Source: Planococcus citri
Taxonomy: Eukaryota; Arthropoda; Insecta; Hemiptera; Pseudococcidae
Assembly (NCBI RefSeq): GCF_950023065.1
Contig: NC_088680.1
Coordinates: forward strand, 58,999,350-59,063,349
Direction: 5' to 3'
Length of the DNA stretch: 64,000 nucleotides
The notes under the pieces were generated by a model that worked only from the letters and a program-made list of their open reading frames with translations, was not told the origin of the DNA and made no database searches. A program made the translations under genes and the position numbers. Position 1 is the stretch's first letter. Each line of letters starts with the position of its first letter. Positions 1-10,500 of this stretch are shown here, piece after piece.

Positions 1-960
1 CTACATCGTTCTGTTTTCTTTAAAATATTTTTTTAAAAACGAATCGATCCAGCTTCTTAGGAATTTCACCAAAAGCGAGAACGGAAATTACATCACAATA
101 CACTATAAAGTCTAAAAGAGGGGGAAAAAACAACCATCATCGAATATCACGGTAAAAGTATCAGGTACAAGTGTTTCCGTAGCTAGTGAAATGTTATGAC
201 AGTGCAAATAATTCGATGTAGCCTTTAGCAAAACGAAACGAAACGAAATCCACCATATTCATAGCTACACAAAAGGCGCGGTATTATACAAAAGGATACC
301 CTGAAAGTTTTTTCAGCTCTTCGCTCTTATTTTTGTCAACTGTTTGTGAAACACTAACATGTGTATAACAGCTTTTTAGTTGTATAATGTATACACACAC
401 ACAATCACAAAGTAACATATGACATAGACAATCGGAATACCAAACTCTGTGTGTATATTCCTTCGTTAAGAACTTTTCAACCGTGTACTTAGCGTCGAGC
501 GAGTACACAGTATGCTGAAATTTATCTCAACTTTCAACGTACCTACTATACCTATACGAGTATATGGCAGTGCTATAAGGGTTTAAGGCTAATAATAAAA
601 TATTACTTTGTAAATCAAACCCAACAACGAGGTGTGTGCGAGATATGCACACTGCACAGTTTCTCGTATTAAATTGTGAAATTATATTGCTTTCAGGTCA
701 GTTCACTTAGTATTTCAAATTTTGTACTCGTACACTCTATCTAGGTATTCTCATCTACACGACACGTTTAGGAAGAGAGAGGTGAATGCTGAATGCTTAT
801 GGTTGTTGATTTTGAAATAGGCGAAATTGATGCTATAGAGTTGGGAAAGTTAGCTTGTCGTGGGTGGGAAATTTACAAAAATTACACAATTTTTTGAACG
901 GAAAAATTTCACAAATAATGTTCAGACTTCAGATTTTGAGATTTTTTTTTATTTTTTAAA
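1..960. other. Non-coding flank, nothing recognised
   Basis: Mixed-composition non-coding sequence with short repeats such as a CA-rich stretch near 390-410 and no convincing reading frame on either strand. No gene, RNA or mobile element is seen here. Confidence 0.5.
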
Positions 961-969
961 ATCCTTCTA

Positions 970-1650
970 TTCACTATTCACTAAAATTATTCAATTCGTT
1001 CGCGAATGATTCATCAAAATTGAGTAAATGAATCAATTCTTTCGCGAGTGATTCATCAAAAATTGAGCAAATGAATAGATTCGTTCGCGAACGAGTCACT
1101 TACACGAATCAATTCGTTCGCGAATGATTCATCAAAAATTGAGTAAATGAATAGATTCGTTCGCGAACGAGTCACTTATACGAATCGATTCCTTTGCGAA
1201 CGAGTCACTTTTATACGAATCGATTCGTCCGCGAACGAGTCACTTAAACGAATCGATTCTTTCGTGAACGAGTCACTTATACAAATCAATTCGATCGAAA
1301 ATTGAGTAAATGAATACATTCGTTCGCGAACGAGTCACTTATACGAATCGATTCGTTCGCGAACGAGTCACTTATACGAATCGATTCGTTCGCGAATGAG
1401 TCACTTATACGAATCGATTCGTTCGCGAACGAGTCACTTATACGAATCGATTCGTTCGCGAACGAGTCACTTATACAAATCAATTCGTTCGCGAATGATT
1501 CATCGAAAATTGAGTAAATGAATACATTCGTTCGCGAACGAGTCACTTATACGAATCGATTCGTTCGCGAACGAGCCACTTACACAAATCAATTCGTTCG
1601 CGAATTACTCAGTAAATATTGATCAACTCGTTCGCGAATGATTCACCTAG
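970..1650. repeat. Tandem array with palindromic TTCGCGAA core (array 1)
   Basis: About twenty head-to-tail units built around TTCGTTCGCGAACGA, itself a near-perfect palindrome, separated by AGTCACTTATACGAATCGA. The regular unit is 33 bp and is most uniform at 1320-1480. Longer variants carry a GATTCATCAAAAATTGAGTAAATGAAT spacer, mostly at the left side. Because 33 is a multiple of three, one minus-strand frame stays open through the array (1286-1546); this is a by-product of the period, not a gene. The same family forms a second array near 58.6-60.3 kb. Confidence 0.93.
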
Positions 1651-1885
1651 AAATCAATCAGTTTGTTCAATCGTCGATCGGTTGTGAATGATTCGATTCG
1701 ATTTGATTCACTTTGCTTGAAAAGAGATCAATTTCTTTACAATAGTTTCACAAAAACCGAATCAATCGTAAATTAATTAATCCATTTGCGAATGATTCAC
1801 CAAGAAATCAATCAATTTATTTAATCGCCAATCGTTCATAAATGATTCGATTCGATTATTTATAAACAGATCAATTAGGTACTGT
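1651..1885. repeat. Degenerate right edge of array 1
   Basis: Diverged units lead into AATCGCCAATCGTTC, TGATTCGATTCGATT and AACAGATCAATT. The same ordered terminal motifs end the second array (60240-60325). The family therefore has a defined end sequence rather than being a simple amplified oligomer. Confidence 0.75.
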
Positions 1886-2935
1886 ACAAAATATGTTTCA
1901 AAACAAGTGAATCAATTTCGTTTGTATTGTAAAAGATTTTTATTTGAAGAAAATTCGATCTTCTTAGCGTGAGTGTCTTTTTTACATAATGTAATTTGCT
2001 TTTAGGTTGTTTTCATATCGAGCAGTAGGGCTTCACAATTCTCCAAATCCAAAATGGCCGAAAATGGAAAATTTTAGTTGCAAATTGCTCCGATTGTGCG
2101 TGGTATGGAATTTTGAACTTTTTTTCAAATTGTAGTAGATACTTTGAGAGGGTAATCGACAAATGATGTCAAAATCAGTGTTGCCACTTTCAAAAACCTA
2201 AAAAAAACTTATTTAAAAACTTATAATTTAAATATGTATAACCATATGATCTTCACGAGTAAAAATTCAGAAAAAATTCTCAGTTTTAGTCCTTTTCATG
2301 TAGAATAACATATCAAAAAATTAGACTGGCATTTTTTTTCATTTTCTAGAAAAAAATTACAAGTTTTACTCTTATTGCAAAAATACCGTCAAAAACCGAT
2401 AAACAATGAAAATTTTTGTATTTTTGAGATATTTTACCAATGTGTGGAAAAACATGTGAAAAAAATAAAAAATTCCCCTCCCTCCCCCCCCCCCTCATTG
2501 AAGAAATTTTATTCAATTTTTATGATATTGTATGTATTACTTTTGATATTTTTGCGACATGTTGCTTCAATTTAGAGTCAATTTCTCATCATTTTTTATT
2601 TGTTTTCAGTAAATTTAATAGCATTTTGATAAATTTTAATGATTTTTGTGAAATTTCATGGGCAATAATGATCTGAGTAGTTTTGCAAAGTTTTGTGGAT
2701 CACCTTTCAGTTGTTTTCAATTATTTTAATGGCATTTTGACAATGTTATGTGAAATTTTCATCTTTATACCTACCTCTACTGTACAAATACTCAATTCAA
2801 ACTTTTCAATTTTCGTAATAGGTAGGTAGGTAGGTATGTACTTTGAGCAATATTTGCAAAATTCCATTACATTTTGAATTTTGATGATGTTTAATAAATT
2901 TTTGACAATGTGACATAGTGCATCTTGCCTACACC
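1886..2935. other. AT-rich non-coding with simple repeats
   Basis: Low-complexity AT-rich sequence. It includes an 11-C tract (2484-2494) and a short TAGG tetranucleotide run near 2820-2836. The small open frames at 2375-2676 have no recognisable similarity and are treated as chance. Confidence 0.5.
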
Positions 2936-3800
2936 CTGTGAGGTGATGCAGATTTTATGTACCTTCTGTACTGAAAGTATTCGGCAAAGTGTACTTTATA
3001 GCCGTTTACTACGTTAGGTCGTAAACCCTTCGCTCTCTACAAACATGGCGGCTTTTGGCGGTGAATATTAAAGGAATATTTCGCGCCAAAAGACAATTTA
3101 TACTATAAATAGAGGTATTTTGGCGCTAAATCTTCACTTGATGTTGAACCTGCAGTAAACGACGTCTTGTCATGTGAATGTAGTGTAGACTTCGCGCTTT
3201 TGACGCGGACTTCCATTTATTATAAAAATCCTTCTACGGAAGTATAAAGTAATTTGTTTTTAATAATAATGCAATCCGATGATTGCTTATTAGTTATCAT
3301 AATTGCCATTGAGGATGTTACCGGTCATCTCTCAGTTGTGCAACGTTTTTATAAGTTGACTTCTTTTAGTTGAGGATTCCATGCTGCCCTTAGTATTAGT
3401 AGGGCCCCTGATAGAATGGAGAACGTGAACAGTGTTATTTGGATGCTGAAATGCATTCATGATCGAAGTCAATTAATTTCATCGATTGATTGGGAGTTGG
3501 GATAGGTACCTATCTAGAGGAATAGATACCTATCTTATTTATTTAATGGTTTGATTACATAACTTAATTATGTATTTGATTGAGTATACTTTTGTACACT
3601 CGTGATGATTTCGAATAAGTAAATCGTCACGAGTCGCCTATGGTTACTTAATAATTACTGGTCTGTTATGTAATTATTCTGCCTTAATACGGAGCTTAGG
3701 CAACTTCATTGATCGAGAGGTTGATTATGTGCCTATGTATAATTACGTATTAATAAATCAGTTAAATTGTTGTGTCAAATGAATTTATTTTATTTATCGA
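2936..3800 (+). mobile_element. Possible LTR-like or promoter-bearing repeat block
   Basis: The block has more balanced composition than its flanks. It carries a strong TATA-type box TATAAATAGAGG near 3105-3116 and an AATAAA near 3752. It also has paired GGCGC/CGCGCC motifs around the TATA box. A TATA box followed about 650 bp later by a polyadenylation signal, without coding sequence between, fits a solo LTR or a retroelement end. It could equally be an unrelated promoter with a non-coding transcript. No clean TG...CA ends or target duplication were found, so the class is uncertain. Confidence 0.25.
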
Positions 3801-3816
3801 CAACATAGTATGTGTA

Positions 3817-3970
3817 GTTTGGAACTTATAACTGAGTGAGAACTTTAGTGTTTTGAGCTATCTTGGCAAATTAATGGACTAATACTGCCTTTGGCATATT
3901 AGGCAAAATCTCACCACTAAGGAAGGGAGAATTATCCTTATCACTCTCACTCAGTTCATAACTTCCACCC
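3817..3970. mobile_element. Small MITE with ~22 bp inverted ends
   Basis: The left end GGAACTTATAACTGAGTGAG (from about 3820) pairs with the right end CTCACTCAGTTCATAACTTCC (to about 3967) with one or two differences. The ~100 bp between has no coding potential but contains another imperfect inverted pair (ACTTTAGTG / CACTAAGG). Size and structure fit a non-autonomous DNA transposon. No clear target duplication is visible, so the superfamily is not assigned. Confidence 0.5.
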
Positions 3971-4353
3971 TATTACAAATGGTCAATTCAAATTTTTTTT
4001 GGCAAATTTTTATCTTATTTACTCAAGCAATTTTTTGTTATTTTCAAGTGTTCATCATTGTTGGTTGATTAACTATTCACCTTTTAGCTCATGAAATACT
4101 CACCATTTTTGACCATGTTTCAAGTTTCAAAAAAAAAACTACTTACCTACTTTTGAAAATTGGGACATTTAAAGTTCAACAAATTAACAAGGAGTTCGAC
4201 TAAAGTTCGATGGAAGGGTAGATATTTTAGTTGCGTCCCTTTGAAATTGATAGGAAACGAAATTTTTCATTTCTTCAACTTGTTTTTATGCTTTTTAAAT
4301 AAATTGGAAAAAATTGAGAGGAAATTAAGATATTCATCGGAGGTTTATGTTTA
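3971..4353. other. Non-coding, nothing recognised
   Basis: AT-rich sequence. An open frame beginning at 4160 runs into the repeat that follows and has no recognisable family features. Confidence 0.4.
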
Positions 4354-4990
4354 TGTACAAGGAACTTCTCGAGATGTTCGTCTCCTACATTTGAATGGGA
4401 TCTCAATTTTTAGAAAGAGCACAATCTGCATTCATTTCTGCAACCCTCATACTCAAAACTTCAGCAGCCCGAATTGGTCTTTTGATTGTTGAAAAAAAAT
4501 TTTTAATCCAAAATTTACCATTTTGGCGATGCATACTTTTTTAATTCGACCTGATAAAAAGGTACTTCTCTGATCAGACGAAAATTTTGAAATTTGCACG
4601 AATGGTTGTACATTTTAACATTTGTCTAGAGAGGGGGAGAGGAGAAATTTGGACAAACGTTTCTTCGAGGCTGAGGAGGGGGGAGGAGAAGAGAAGATGA
4701 AGTTGATATTTTTTCAAAAATGTGTAATTATTGTGGACAGATGAAATGTAGAAAAATGTTCATTCCTACCACGAATCCAAACTTCGCAACTTCCAGTAAT
4801 TCGGGGGCCTAAAACACAATTTTTGAATTTCGATTTCTATACGATATTTGCAGAGATCAGAATTTTAAAATTTCTTCAGAAGGCGTGTAAATTAATTTGG
4901 GTTGTTAAAATCGAATTTTGGCTTATTTTATCCACATTTTGGTCAATTTTCAGGTGGGCACCTTGAATGTGTTTTTTGACCAATAGGCCC
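4354..4990. repeat. Copy of the ACAAGGGAAC-ended foldback family (one end)
   Basis: 4354-4420 (ACAAGGAACTTCTCGAGATG, then TTTGAATGGGATCTCAATTT and AGAAAGAGCA) matches the ends of the folded element at 33247-34097. Internal motifs such as TTCTTCAGAAGGCGTG near 4875 also match that family (CAGAAGGCGTGAA). A complementary right end was not found, so this looks like a truncated or diverged copy. Confidence 0.6.
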
Positions 4991-5338
4991 ATCCTGAGTC
5001 TAGGTCTCTGGCTTCAGATTTGTGAATAATTCGGTCATTTCGGTCTGGTGTCATTGTGTCATAACTAGTGACTACCGAACAGGAAGTGTGTGAATTTAGG
5101 AGTGACTGATAAGAACCTCTTACAATGAGTGAGATGAACTGTACTTATTGTAAATGCCTAAATGGTATAGACAGTAATTAAATAAAATAATGATAAGAAT
5201 TAAATAATCAAATATTCAATTGGATGAAATTAAATTGAAATGGATTGCATTTCAATTAAATACTCAGATATTTAGGAAGATAACATTTATTATCAACCAA
5301 GTCAGATTAGACTATAACAGTTCGTGTATCACTGTTTA
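4991..5338. other. Non-coding, nothing recognised
   Basis: AT-rich spacer between the foldback-family copy and the palindrome. Nothing beyond short repeats of TCAATTAAAT type is seen. Confidence 0.4.
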
Positions 5339-5339
5339 A

Positions 5340-6665
5340 AAGCAGTTTCAGTTCATATTTGTTATCAAACCGCTCGCTAGGGCTACTATAATTTCATACA
5401 GGTAAGGACAGCCGCCATTGCCCATCCAACCTTGAACACAACAACATTAGAATGCATCTGTATGCATACAACTTTCCATATAAAAAATGCAATTTTTTTG
5501 ATTGTTCGCGAGTTCGGGTGAACTTTCATGTGGTCTCAAATTAAAGGTGATGAAATTCCCCATCGAATGATGTTAAATTTTTATCATTTCGCGTAAAAAT
5601 AACGATTTTATGAATACTTTTATTTTACTGATTTTTGCATACTACGTACGCCATCTTTAAACTGAAAATACTCGAAATTTTCAGCGGATACATAGGTATT
5701 TTAATACATCAAAATGTTCGTTATTTTATCCTCTTTAAAATGAGCTATTACCGAAAGCTCTACATGCAACCGTTCAAAAGTTTTCGAAGTTTTAAGTTGC
5801 GAAAACAAGTTGCGGATGGTAAGTATTGAACTTTGAACTAATATTACTCGAAATTTTCAGTGGACACATAGGTATTTTAATACATCAAAATGTTCGTTAT
5901 TTTATCCTCTTTAAAATGAGCTATTACCGAAAGCTCTACATGCAACCGTTCAAAAGTTTTCGAAGATCAAAGTTGCGAAAAGTGGTTACTGATCAAAACT
6001 ATAACTTACTGATAACACATGATAACTGTAATAACACAATTTGACCACTTTCCGCAACTTTGATCTTCGAAAACTTTTGAACGGTTGCATGTAGAGCTTT
6101 CGGTAATAGCTCATTTTAAAGAGGATAAAATAACGAACATTTTGATGTATTAAAATACCTATGTGTCCACTGAAAATTTCGAGTAATATTAGTTCAAAGT
6201 TCAATACTTACCATCCGCAACTTGTTTTCGCAACTTAAAACTTCGAAAACTTTTGAACGGTTGCATGTAGAGCTTTCGGTAATAGCTCATTTTAAAGAGG
6301 ATAAAATAACGAACATTTTGCTGTATTAAAATACCTATGTGTCCGCTGAAAATTTCGAGTATTTTCAGTTTAAAGATGACGTACGTAGTATGCAAAAATC
6401 AGTAAAATAAAAGTATTCATAAAATCGTTATTTTTACGCGAAATGATAAAAATTTAATACCAATCGATAGGGAATTTCATCGTCTTTAATTTGAGACCTC
6501 ATGAAAGTTCATCCGAACCCGCGAACAATCGAAAAAGTTGAATTTTATACACGAATAATTGTATGCATACGTATGATAAGATAACAATGTTTATCCATTT
6601 CTTGGATGGGCAATGGCGGCTGTCCGTACCCATAACGAAGTTTATAGTAGCCTTACGCTCGCTGT
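5340..6665. repeat. 1.3 kb palindrome upstream of the first kinase-like gene
   Basis: The arms are about 5340-5995 and 6044-6665, with a ~48 bp spacer. Landmarks pair in reverse order: CGCTCGCTAGGGCTACTATA (about 5372) with TATAGTAGCCTTACGCTCGC (about 6642); GGACAGCCGCCATTGCCCAT (about 5407) with ATGGGCAATGGCGGCTGTCC (about 6605). Inner arms are nearly identical (5740-5990 versus 6050-6290) and outer arms are more diverged. Each arm also contains a direct duplication of about 165 bp (5680-5815 and 5848-5985 on the left). Four short open frames here are mirror and duplicate copies of one another and are not genes. The right arm ends about 175 bp before the ATG of the kinase-like gene. Confidence 0.93.
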
Positions 6666-6840
6666 TCTGTTCAACTGATAACGTTGTTAAAAATTAAAAT
6701 TGATAGAAATTTCAGTACATTCATGATTCATTGCTATATCGATTGTGTTTTGGGAAAATCCACAGTTGCAGTTTTATTTTACACATCATGTGAGCTACTC
6801 GTAGTACATGTAAAGTGAGTTTTATAATTTCGATATAACG

Positions 6841-8103
6841 ATGGAAAACTTACGCGTAAAAACCGTGATTTTGAATTTATTCGCATACCGAGATCATATT
6901 TTCGGCGAAGGAAGCACGTATTACGGATTTGAACCAAAAACACCGAATCAGAACGCAACTCAAACTCACCGAGATAGTTTCAATTCAGACCAAACGTATG
7001 GAAAAATTCTCTACGAAAATAAAGACGGAGATATTTTGAAATCAAAACCAGTTATGCTTAAACTTTCACCAAAGGTAAGCCCTTCTAAGTGGATTTTGTT
7101 CTCTTTCATGAACGAATTAATTTTCTTCACTAAAATTCTTCCTGTACTGAACACTCCGGAGGTTTCATTACTTGATCTGTTTCCAAAATTTTACCACGGT
7201 GAAATAATATTCGACGTTGAACAAGACCACTCTGCGATCATACTCGAAGATTTGACATTCAGAGGATACAGAATGGCTGAGAAGAAATCCCTCCTGGATT
7301 ACCAACATTTGGCTCTGATGATGCGCAAACTTGGTCAATTTCACGCTCATTCTTATAAAGCTAAGAATACCGTACCCCATTTATTTTATCCTTTGATTAA
7401 CAATTGTCCAGAACCCAATCCGATAGTGAACGGATTAGAATGGTTTGGTGAGTTCGCCATGAGTCGTGGATTACATAATTTACAATCAGATTCCGCCTAC
7501 TCACCTCACATCTCAAAGATCACCGAAATGGTGCACGATTGCAACAATATTTTCAAGCAGATTTTAACCAAAGGAAGCAATCATCATTCGGTAGTCGTTC
7601 ACGGTGATTATTTGAGAAACAACGTGATGTTCAAGTACGAAAATAATATTCCGAAAGATTTGGTAATCGTGGACATGGCAACGTATCGTTACGGATCACC
7701 TGTGATCGATTTAGCTACTGTGATGTACATGCATGCTAACCAAGAAATGAGAAACAAACACTGGAATGATTTAATCGACGAGTATTATACCTCTATGAAG
7801 GAAACATTTCCAGAAAATCATATCCCAAGCAAGGATGAAATATTATCCGAATTCGTTGAAAAATCCTTCTATGCGTATTTAGTGGCGTCGTGCTTTTTGC
7901 CCTATCTCATTTCTTACGATAATAACACGTATTCTGAGAGTTTTGATGACTACTATTCATCATCGGATGAAGATTCTGCTGATATTCGAGTAGAAACTGC
8001 ATCTACAAGTCAGGATCTGAAACCCGAATTAATTCCAGTTGATCAGACTTTGGGTGATATTCTTCGTGATTTGATCGATAGAGGTTTTATTTGTAAACAA
8101 TGA
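6841..8103 (+). CDS. Ecdysteroid/CHK kinase-like protein (EcKL), copy 1
   Basis: A 420-residue, single-exon gene of the EcKinase/CHK kinase-like family (DUF1679-type), which shares the aminoglycoside-phosphotransferase and choline-kinase fold. Insect members phosphorylate small hydroxylated molecules such as ecdysteroids or xenobiotics in the cytosol; the substrate here is unknown. Visible landmarks are: VMLKLSPK with the ATP-contacting lysine (K74), helix-C glutamate in FMNELIFF (E92), hinge-region LEDL (135-138), catalytic loop VHGDYLRNNVMF (253-264; H254, D256, N261), metal-binding aspartate in VIVDMATYRYG (D278), and SPVIDL with D290. The usual HGDxW tryptophan is replaced by leucine (HGDYL). 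The C-terminal 360-400 is acidic and serine-rich, then ends in a conserved tail LGDILRDLIDRGFICK. Length matches the family (about 400-430). The first ATG is chosen because its N-terminus aligns with the paralogue at 16554-17840. No signal peptide or membrane segment is seen. Confidence 0.92.
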   Translation: MENLRVKTVILNLFAYRDHIFGEGSTYYGFEPKTPNQNATQTHRDSFNSDQTYGKILYENKDGDILKSKPVMLKLSPKVSPSKWILFSFMNELIFFTKILPVLNTPEVSLLDLFPKFYHGEIIFDVEQDHSAIILEDLTFRGYRMAEKKSLLDYQHLALMMRKLGQFHAHSYKAKNTVPHLFYPLINNCPEPNPIVNGLEWFGEFAMSRGLHNLQSDSAYSPHISKITEMVHDCNNIFKQILTKGSNHHSVVVHGDYLRNNVMFKYENNIPKDLVIVDMATYRYGSPVIDLATVMYMHANQEMRNKHWNDLIDEYYTSMKETFPENHIPSKDEILSEFVEKSFYAYLVASCFLPYLISYDNNTYSESFDDYYSSSDEDSADIRVETASTSQDLKPELIPVDQTLGDILRDLIDRGFICKQ

Positions 8104-8535
8104 GCATGATTGTTACTCGTATTACCTACTATAATGTATCTCATTCTTATCTACGTCATTTTTATTTTTTAATTTTTATTTTTCATGTACCTACTACCTA
8201 CCTATTTTGTTGTTAATTTAATGTTTTTCATATGCGTCGTTATTTTATTTTCATTTCTATGTAAAGTTCAAAACGAAAATTGTTTTAATGAAAACCTCAA
8301 TTTGGCGTCTTTAGAGGATGAGGAGAGTGAGGAGGTTCATTTCTAGTTACCCTCACAGCTCGTCCTAGAACCCTCTTGACCAAAATTTTACTTGCTAAAG
8401 TTCATTTTATTTTAGATTTTTTGAGAATTTGTGAAAATTTTAGAAAATAAAAGAATCTGTTTTTGTGTTAATTTTTTATGTTTTTTTTTCTCAAACAAAA
8501 TGAACTAGATTTCAAAGCAATTTGAAATCCTTGAA
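8104..8535 (+). other. 3' flank of kinase-like copy 1
   Basis: AT-rich sequence directly after the stop codon. An AATAAA lies near 8444 and could be the polyadenylation signal, about 340 bp after the stop. No other feature is seen. Confidence 0.35.
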
Positions 8536-8539
8536 AAAA

Positions 8540-9575
8540 AAACAAGAATATTCGCCGAAAAATCCAAAATAGCCCGAAACCGATGGTTTTCGAATTGGAA
8601 GGCCGGTGGGGGGGGGGGGGGTTGAAATGAAGGAAACATTCACATCAGTTCACTTTGTTCTAAAAAATATGTATATTCAAATTTATAAAAAAGTTTAGAA
8701 ATTACCATGAAAACTGATTTTTTAAAACTTTTAAAAATTATCAAAAAAGTGGCCAAAAATTCAAATTGTTGCCTCTTCCAGAGTAATTTTCTGCAATATT
8801 TGGTGAGAATATAAAATTCGTTGGAAGCTCCAAAATGGCCCCAAACCACAATTTTTCAGGTTTGAGGTGTTGGAGAGGGGTTGAGATGAAGAAATCGTCC
8901 ACATTAGTTCACCTATTTCGTTCTGAAAAATACATATAATACCTACGAGTATTTTATGAGAAAATCTGAAAATTGCGATAGAAGCAATTTTTTCTAAACT
9001 TTTTAAATTCTCAAAAATTGGCCAAAAATCCACATTTTTGCCACTTTTAGAACAATTTGAAGTTTTTGGAGAAAGCAAAAAAAATTCGCCGGAGGCTCCA
9101 GAATAGCCCAAAAATGGCGATTTTCGAGGTGTGAAGCGAGAGGGGAGGAGGTTGAAATGAAAAAATTATTCACATCAGTTCATTTTGCTCTGAAAAAAAA
9201 ATCTAAAAATTGAAGTTTTCGGAAAAAATACTATAAAATTCACCGGAGGCTCTAAAATGACCCAAAACCTGTGGTTTTCGAAGAGTGGGGGGGGGGGAGC
9301 TGGGAGGTGTTTTGAAACGAACAAAAATCATTCTCATTAGTTCATTTGGTTATAAAAAAAAAATTATTTTCAAGAAAAAAACTGAAAGTTATTCATTTTT
9401 AAAAATTGTCTAAAAATCCTCATTTTTGCCCCTTTGAGACCAATTTGAAGTTTTTGGAGAAAATTTAAAAAAACGCTGGAGACTCCAGAACACCCCGAAA
9501 CAGACGGTTTTAGAATAGTACGGTGGGGGGGGGAGAGGGTAGAATGGAGAAATCATTCGCATTAATTCATTTATT
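8540..9575. repeat. Degenerate tandem repeat, ~160-270 bp units
   Basis: About five imperfect copies of a block containing a GGAGGCTCCAGAATGGCCC-like core, a G-rich tract, GGTTGAAATGA and a CACATCAGTTCA-like anchor. The anchor recurs near 8641, 8899, 9171, 9333 and 9559. G-tracts reach 14 (8608-8621) and 11 (9287-9297). The open minus-strand frames at 8640-9111 run through this repeat and are not supported. The GGAGGCTCCAGAATGG core also occurs inside the foldback family near 33.5, 33.8, 42.9, 48.4 and 50.6 kb. Confidence 0.75.
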
Positions 9576-10500
9576 TCTAAAAAAATATATTTTCACGAAA
9601 AGGCTCAAAAATAGCCATAAAAACAAATTTTTCCAAGCTTTGAATTTTTAAAAATTGATCAAAAATCTCAAAATGAACATTAGTGGCTGAAATTTTGGTT
9701 CCGGAGGTTTCAAAAGAACCTTTTTCGAACCAGCTTGTTTTTTTTTCAAATCGGAGAGTGTCTTGCATTACCCACTCAGTTTGCAACCTCTTTTCAAAAA
9801 CCTGCAGACACCCTTCGTAATCGGTATCAAAGGCCAAAAAAATCCACTTGATTCCTTTTTTTCAGGGGTGGGAGGAGGGAGGAGGGAGTAATGAGTAAAA
9901 GGCAACGCATTTTTGATATTATCTGAGGTGAAAAAGTAACAGGTATTTCATTTTTTTAATTAGTTATACGGCATGTTCAATAAGAATTTTGACATTTCAA
10001 TTTTTTTTAAATTCATTCCAAAAATAGAGAAATTTTTTCAATGAAAAAAATTTGTCATGAAAAAATTTTGACATTTTTTCGAGAATGACAACTGTTCTTG
10101 GACGTTTTGGAACATTCTGGAAATTTGACGTTTGCAAAAATTCAAGGTGTACCTAACTACCCATACAGCATTCTTTACGTCTCAAAAGTCAAATGGTTTT
10201 GTGTTCAGAATATAAAGAAACCGAATTAAAATCATTTTAATATTTCAGCGAAAGTCATTTTTAAACGAATAAAAATAAATACCACCTACACTTTACACAG
10301 TCCTTGCTGCTTGAAAGTTCATAAACCTCGACTAATCACCAGCCTAAAACCCTATTCACATTTCAACAAAAATTTTACAAGCATATTGTATTATTAATTC
10401 CTATCATTCCATCATTTCAATAATTTATTCTCGAGCATTTGGAAAGAACTAAAGGCCTATGGTACTCGTTCGTATATATGCCTACGCGAATTTATGAAAT
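9576..10500. other. AT-rich non-coding
   Basis: AT-rich sequence with no convincing gene. The 86-residue open frame at 9577-9837 (-) has no recognisable motif. It overlaps the tail of the tandem repeat. Confidence 0.4.

Noticed and set aside
1320..1480. CENP-B box-like motif in the TTCGTTCGCGAACGA units
   Set aside because: The required A and CGGG positions of the known box are not matched; only the TTCG start agrees.
1286..1546. 86-residue repetitive open frame with FANESIRISDS units (minus)
   Set aside because: It is an in-frame translation of the 33-bp satellite; the same explanation covers 59552-59839 and 59899-60084.
970..1650. CRISPR-like spaced palindromic repeats
   Set aside because: The host is eukaryotic, units are contiguous and spacers are themselves repeated rather than unique.
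5635..6395. Four related 64-72 residue open frames on both strands
   Set aside because: They are mirrored and duplicated readings of the palindrome arms, with no conserved domain.
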